Source: CS2-K091 sp035527155 (GTDB lineage: Bacteria; Planctomycetota; Phycisphaerae; Sedimentisphaerales; Anaerobacaceae). Taken from it: DNA of 8,996 bases. Location: assembly GCA_035527155.1 (NCBI GenBank), contig DATLBB010000315.1, positions 1 through 8,996 of the forward strand, written 5' to 3'. Of this stretch, positions 6,020-8,996 are shown piece by piece. The translations under genes were made by a program, and so were the position numbers. Within the stretch, counting starts at the first letter, position 1. Every line of letters starts with the position of its first letter. The notes beneath the pieces were generated by a model that had not been told where the DNA came from, made no database searches, and was given only the letters and a program-made list of their open reading frames with translations.

Positions 6020-7254
6020 GTTTGCTCGCCGAGCTGGCGCTCTGTCGCAGCTGGCTGGGCTAATTCTTTTTCCGCTTGTTCCGCCTGGCGTTGTTTCGAC
6101 TCAGCCGCCAAACGCTTCGTCTCTTCGGCTGCTGCCGCAACCATTTCTTTTGCTGTTTCCGGGTTAATATTCAGCTCGTTAATCAGCGGTTCTGCTCCAA
6201 CATCATCCAAATCCAAAAGGGATATAACACCCAGCGCTATCAGCTTGTCAACCATCGTATCGTCCGCGGCTTCTACATTTTTGATACAATTTGTCAATTG
6301 TTCAATGCCCTGATTGTATTCCTCCGGCATGAGTATATCGATGTCCCATCCGGTCAGTCTCGCAGCCAAACGAACGTTTTGGCCGTGCTTGCCGATAGCC
6401 AGACTAAGTTGGTCCTCATCCACAACCACTGTCGCTTTTCCCAATTCAAAACACAATGCGATTTCGCTGACCTTTGCCGGCATCAACGCGTTTGCGACAA
6501 GCACTTGTGATGACTCGTTCCACCGGACAATATCTATTTTTTCTCCACCGAGCTCATCAACTATGTTCTTTATTCTACTGCCTCGCACACCCACGCATGC
6601 TCCAACAGGGTCGACCTTGTCATCGAGCGAGATCACCGCGACTTTGGTTCGGTAGCCCGCCTCTCGTGCCAACGTTCGTATTTCGATAATGCTTTCTGCA
6701 ATTTCCGGCACCTCTAATTCGAACAGCCGGCGGATAAAATCGGGGTGTGTTCGAGAGAGAATAATTTTGACCTGATTCGAAGTCTCTTTTACATCAAGAA
6801 TCAAACAACGAATTCTCTCGCCCGGCCGATGTGTTTGGCCCATTATCTGTTCGCCTTTTGGCATGAAGCCTTCAGTCCAGTGGCTTAAATTAACAATCAG
6901 TGTTCCACTTTCGTATCGCACAACCGAAGCGCTTATGATTTCCCCTTTTCGCTGGACGAACTCGGCATAGATACTGTCCCGCTCATCGGCCCTTATCTTC
7001 TGGATCATTACCTGCTTGGCCGTCTGAGCGGGGATTCGGCCGAGCTGCCTTATATCGATTTGTTCATCGTCCTTGGAAGCGGCAACCAGCCCGGTAGCTC
7101 TATCGATGTGTACGACTATTGTGCTTTCAGGCTCACCAAAATGCTTCCGCACCGCTGAGACCATAGCTTCTTCCAGGTCGACAAATATGGATTCCTTGTC
7201 GATATTTTTGTCGCGTGCAATGTTGTCGACAATTCTGATTAGTTCCTGATTCAT
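5845..7254 (-). CDS. nusA: Transcription termination/antitermination factor NusA with repeat-encoded tail
   Basis: NusA binds RNA polymerase and nascent RNA and modulates pausing, intrinsic termination and antitermination. The 469 residues run: N-terminal RNAP-binding domain (1-100), S1 domain (about 104-168, 'KGEIISASVVRYESGTLIVNL'), KH1 (about 200-275, with 'GACVGVRGSRIKNIVDELGGEKIDIV' at 218-243), KH2 (276-310, 'LAIGKHGQNVRLAARLTGW'), a helix-hairpin-helix-like domain (about 325-378, 'LIALGVISLLDLDDVG') and an acidic, low-complexity tail (380-469). The tail residues from about 415 are three 17-residue units from the tandem repeat. The core is normal and presumably functional; the tail looks dispensable. 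The ATG has AGGA about 11 nt upstream. It is the first gene of the minus-strand cluster and is preceded by an intrinsic terminator 39 nt upstream. Confidence 0.96.
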   Translation of the reverse strand: MNQELIRIVDNIARDKNIDKESIFVDLEEAMVSAVRKHFGEPESTIVVHIDRATGLVAASKDDEQIDIRQLGRIPAQTAKQVMIQKIRADERDSIYAEFVQRKGEIISASVVRYESGTLIVNLSHWTEGFMPKGEQIMGQTHRPGERIRCLILDVKETSNQVKIILSRTHPDFIRRLFELEVPEIAESIIEIRTLAREAGYRTKVAVISLDDKVDPVGACVGVRGSRIKNIVDELGGEKIDIVRWNESSQVLVANALMPAKVSEIALCFELGKATVVVDEDQLSLAIGKHGQNVRLAARLTGWDIDILMPEEYNQGIEQLTNCIKNVEAADDTMVDKLIALGVISLLDLDDVGAEPLINELNINPETAKEMVAAAAEETKRLAAESKQRQAEQAEKELAQPAATERQLGEQTEAADNANAEGHPSRDEKEPADNANAEGHPSRDENESADNANAEGHPSRNEKEPADKE

Positions 7255-7293
7255 TCTTTATCTTTTCCTAAATTATACTTCTTTGCAAAAAGC

Positions 7294-7326
7294 AAAAAAA
7301 AGTGGAAACCTGAATAGTTTCCACTT
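7294..7326 (-). terminator. Intrinsic terminator or attenuator directly upstream of nusA
   Basis: Read on the minus strand, AAGTGGAAAC (7326-7317), a 7-nt loop and GTTTCCACTT (7309-7300) form a perfect ten-pair stem; the final two T of the stem run on into a tract of eight T (7301-7294). This is a textbook intrinsic terminator shape. It ends 39 nt before the nusA ATG, so it either ends an upstream small RNA or attenuates the nusA operon. NusA itself stimulates such terminators, which makes autoregulation an obvious hypothesis. Confidence 0.8.
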
Positions 7327-7540
7327 CGAAAAATGCCAAAAACGCGTCGAGGTTGTAGTCTGTCCTTACACTACATCGGTCTCCTCCAGTGGCCCCCATT
7401 TTGCCGTCTGTCGCAAAATGGGAAGCCGGCAACAAACCTCGTTCGTTTCCCGACAGTGAAGCAGAAACACCGATTTCCAAGCCACCATATGCGCAAAAGT
7501 GCAGCCGCGCAGGTCAATTGTTCGTTTACTCTGCACTGTT
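7327..7540 (-). ncRNA. Candidate structured RNA: small RNA gene or nusA leader
   Basis: On the minus strand this segment has several inverted repeats ahead of the terminator: GTGCAG/CTGCAC (7536-7531 with 7504-7499); a closing helix ATCGGT/ACCGAT (7474-7469 with 7380-7375) enclosing a ten-pair hairpin CCCATTTTGC/GCAAAATGGG (7422-7413 with 7404-7395, flanked by GGC/GCC); and TGTAGT/ACTACA (7375-7370 with 7359-7354). No convincing protein is encoded: the 70-codon frame at 7480-7268 has no recognisable domain and runs through the terminator. A perfect TTGACA lies at 7555-7550 but without a good -10 at standard spacing. I cannot match it to a known RNA family. Boundaries are approximate. Confidence 0.35.
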
Positions 7541-7815
7541 CGCTAATCCTGTCAAAACCATTTCAAGCGTCGCCTTAATTTAAAGTTTAGCTTTGGTAGC
7601 CGTTAATCCTTATAACCAAACTCATTATGATAATCGTCTAACTTGTCAAAGGCAATAACTTTTTTGCCAAATTTGTGTAATTTTCGGCCCAAATTTGCCC
7701 CAAATGTGCATATTGATGTCCTAAAATGGTCAAAAACTGCTCTCAAACCGCAAAAATCGATGCCGCAATAGTCTTGTAAACTTCCAAAAAAAAGTTGTTT
7801 TCCAGTTCAATTTTA
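7541..7815. other. AT-rich intergenic stretch, no gene seen
   Basis: No supported coding region on either strand. Three copies of a CCAAAT(T/G)TG word lie at 7667-7675, 7689-7697 and 7700-7708, possibly a binding-site array or chance in AT-rich DNA. On the minus strand a TTGACA (7649-7644) and CATAAT (7629-7624) are only 14 nt apart, too close for a standard promoter, so no promoter is called. The nusA operon promoter must probably lie in this stretch or in the structured segment to its left. Confidence 0.5.
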
Positions 7816-7897
7816 TAGGTGGAGTACTTTAACTGACGCCGGACGAAGCTGTTAGGTTCCACAGCTTAGGACCGACATTTCACCTTCGTTTGAAGGT
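7816..7897 (+). promoter_or_regulatory. Hairpin-rich segment upstream of the GH172 gene
   Basis: AAGCTGT (7846-7852) pairs with ACAGCTT (7861-7867) around an 8-nt loop, and ACCTTC (7882-7887) pairs with GAAGGT (7892-7897) around a tetraloop. An AGGTG (7817-7821) could alternatively pair with CACCT (7881-7885), enclosing the first hairpin and excluding the second. A small GTTAA/TTAAC hairpin follows (7904-7918). This could be a leader RNA, riboswitch-like element, or part of a separate small RNA. I could not assign it to a family; it is upstream of the best promoter candidate, which argues against its being on the GH172 mRNA unless another promoter exists. Confidence 0.3.
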
Positions 7898-8034
7898 TGC
7901 TTGGTTAACTTTATTAACAATAAGGCTTTAGGGCAATCCGCGAGACAGGACAATGTTATCAACGGGAATTTCTCGACACAGACGGCATTTACGTTCATAC
8001 TAAACCCAATGGGTAACATTTTGCGTATCTATCT

Positions 8035-8063
8035 TTGCATAAGTAACAGAAATTTAGTATAAG
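8035..8063 (+). promoter_or_regulatory. Candidate sigma-70-type promoter for the GH172 gene
   Basis: TTGCAT (8035-8040) and TATAAG (8058-8063) are separated by exactly 17 nt. The -10 matches five of six consensus bases, the -35 only three. Transcription would start near 8070, giving a leader of roughly 95 nt that contains the 8098-8116 hairpin. Planctomycete promoter rules are poorly defined, so this is tentative. Confidence 0.35.
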
Positions 8064-8097
8064 ATGAAGGCCCAAAACAACTTGTAAAACAAGAAAT

Positions 8098-8116
8098 GCT
8101 CCGATAGCGTTGGAGC
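8098..8116 (+). promoter_or_regulatory. Leader hairpin before the GH172 gene
   Basis: GCTCCGA (8098-8104) pairs with TTGGAGC (8110-8116), seven pairs including one G-U, with loop TAGCG. A small CTTGT/ACAAG hairpin precedes it (8081-8093). It is 35 nt upstream of the Shine-Dalgarno and not followed directly by a U-tract, so it is a leader structure rather than a terminator. Role unknown. Confidence 0.4.
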
Positions 8117-8163
8117 CAGTTAGTACATATTAAAAAAAACCAGCAAAAGGTAAGGAGTGAATC

Positions 8164-8996
8164 ATGAAAAAGTTTTGGATGATTGTGGCTTGCAGTTTTT
8201 ATGGGTGCACATTGCTGATTCCTGCACTATGTACGCAGCCGGCGCACGCTGCGGATAGAGAGCAACTGACATATATTGACCTTATCAACCGGCTTACTGA
8301 TTTAGAGCAGTTGGCGACATTACCTGCCCCGGGCGAAAAGTGCCAGCAGTGGTCCAGCTACGACAGGGCGAGTAAGTACGACGAGGCCTCCGGAAAATAC
8401 GTCGGCTGGTTCGCCAACGGCGACGGCAACGGCATCATCCGAAAAGAAGGCAATCAACTCGTCTTTGCCGAGATGGAAGGACCGGGCGTTATCTGGCGGA
8501 TATGGTCGGCACTTGCCAATCAGGGCCATGTAAAGATTTACCTTGACGGTGCCGCCGAACCCGCTGTTGACCTGCCCTTCATAGGCTACTTCAATCGCGA
8601 GAATGAGCCCTTTACTCATGAGGCCCTCGTCCATATGACTGCACGAGGCCAGAACTGCTACGTCCCAATCCCGTTCCAGAAATCGTGCAAGATTACCGCC
8701 GAGGGCGATTGGGGAGCGTACTACCATTTCACATATACAACGTACCCCAAGGGCACTATCGTACCGACCTTCAAGCGACAGCTCTCACCCGAAGAAACCG
8801 CCGCCCTCGACAAGGCCGGCCAGGCCCTGGCCCGGCGAGGCTTTGACCCGGCTGGCGTACGCCCCGGTGAGGTCAATATTGAGCAAGAGAGTATGCAGCT
8901 TGGTCCCGGCGCCACAACAACGGTCGCCAGGTTAAGGGGAAAACGGGCCATCACGGCTCTTAAGGTCTATGTGGATTTACCGGAATCTCCCGAAGA
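8164..8996 (+). CDS. Secreted DUF2961 / GH172-family protein, N-terminal part (partial)
   Basis: The frame is open from ATG 8164 to the window end (277 codons, no stop). AAGGAG (8152-8157) six nt upstream fixes the start. Residues 1-29 are a signal peptide (MKKFWMIVACSFYGC... with AHA before a likely cut at 29/30), so the protein is exported. The rest matches the DUF2961 family, now glycoside hydrolase family 172: 'QWSSYDRAS' (62-70), 'GNQLVFAEMEGPGVIWRIWSA' region (96-116), 'GHVKIYLDGAAEPAVDLPF' (121-139), 'CYVPIPFQKSCKI' (165-177) and 'WGAYYHFTYTTYP' (183-195). Characterised GH172 members act on fructose- or arabinose-containing glycans; the substrate here cannot be inferred. Acidic catalytic residues reported for the family were not mapped. 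It is divergent from the nusA cluster and probably functionally separate, in a polysaccharide-degradation setting continuing beyond the window. Confidence 0.88.
   Translation, partial: MKKFWMIVACSFYGCTLLIPALCTQPAHAADREQLTYIDLINRLTDLEQLATLPAPGEKCQQWSSYDRASKYDEASGKYVGWFANGDGNGIIRKEGNQLVFAEMEGPGVIWRIWSALANQGHVKIYLDGAAEPAVDLPFIGYFNRENEPFTHEALVHMTARGQNCYVPIPFQKSCKITAEGDWGAYYHFTYTTYPKGTIVPTFKRQLSPEETAALDKAGQALARRGFDPAGVRPGEVNIEQESMQLGPGATTTVARLRGKRAITALKVYVDLPESPE

Noticed and set aside
7273..7278. Perfect TATAAT on the minus strand shortly before nusA
   Set aside because: A start site 6-8 nt downstream would leave the AGGA ribosome binding site at or before the 5' end, and there is no convincing -35 at 16-18 nt.
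7378..7393. Cobalamin-riboswitch-like words GCCACTG and GGAGACC on the minus strand
   Set aside because: The other invariant blocks of that riboswitch (GGTG box and CCCGC-ACTGT) are not present upstream, and nusA is not a cobalamin-linked target.
7268..7480. 70-codon minus-strand frame upstream of nusA
   Set aside because: No recognisable domain, no good ribosome binding site, and it runs through the intrinsic terminator; the segment is better explained as structured RNA.

Overview
The window reads as a bacterial chromosome segment, most likely Planctomycetota and probably class Phycisphaerae. That assignment is an inference from three things: the gene set (a nusA-infB-rbfA translation/transcription operon next to a GH172/DUF2961 secreted protein), the style of the HisG and SurA-like proteins, and the abundance of small palindromic repeats. 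No rRNA or other phylogenetic marker was available to confirm it.

Minus strand, read right to left (7254 to 1): nusA (KH-domain transcription factor), infB (initiation factor IF-2, TTG start), rbfA (30S maturation factor), a 224-residue HhH-GPD/endonuclease III-like protein that lacks the expected catalytic residues and has a histone-H1-like Lys-rich tail, a long-form hisG (ATP phosphoribosyltransferase), and the N-terminal 309 residues of an exported SurA/PpiC-type chaperone cut by the window edge. All six are co-oriented with short spacers (44-99 nt), so one transcript is plausible. nusA, infB and rbfA are the classical group linking transcription elongation, translation initiation and ribosome maturation; rimP, usually upstream of nusA, is not present here.

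Region 7255-8163 is a 909-nt divergent intergenic region. Its left part, on the minus strand, holds a series of hairpins ending in a good intrinsic terminator 39 nt before the nusA start. This suggests either a small RNA gene or an attenuated nusA leader. Its right part holds several hairpins and a candidate promoter facing the plus-strand gene at 8164, which encodes a signal-peptide-bearing DUF2961/GH172 protein, truncated by the window end.

The most unusual signal is repeat invasion of coding DNA. A GC-rich palindromic core (GGGGCATCCCTCTCGGGAC and close variants) is tandemly repeated at 51-bp (17-codon) spacing in the 3' end of nusA, and a copy in the opposite orientation relative to translation lies inside the first part of the SurA-like gene. 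A different 55-bp double-hairpin repeat encodes part of the signal-peptide n-region of that same gene. All are translated through, in a way that resembles the protein-coding palindromic elements known in Rickettsia. Other spacers carry short dyads built from words such as TCGTA.
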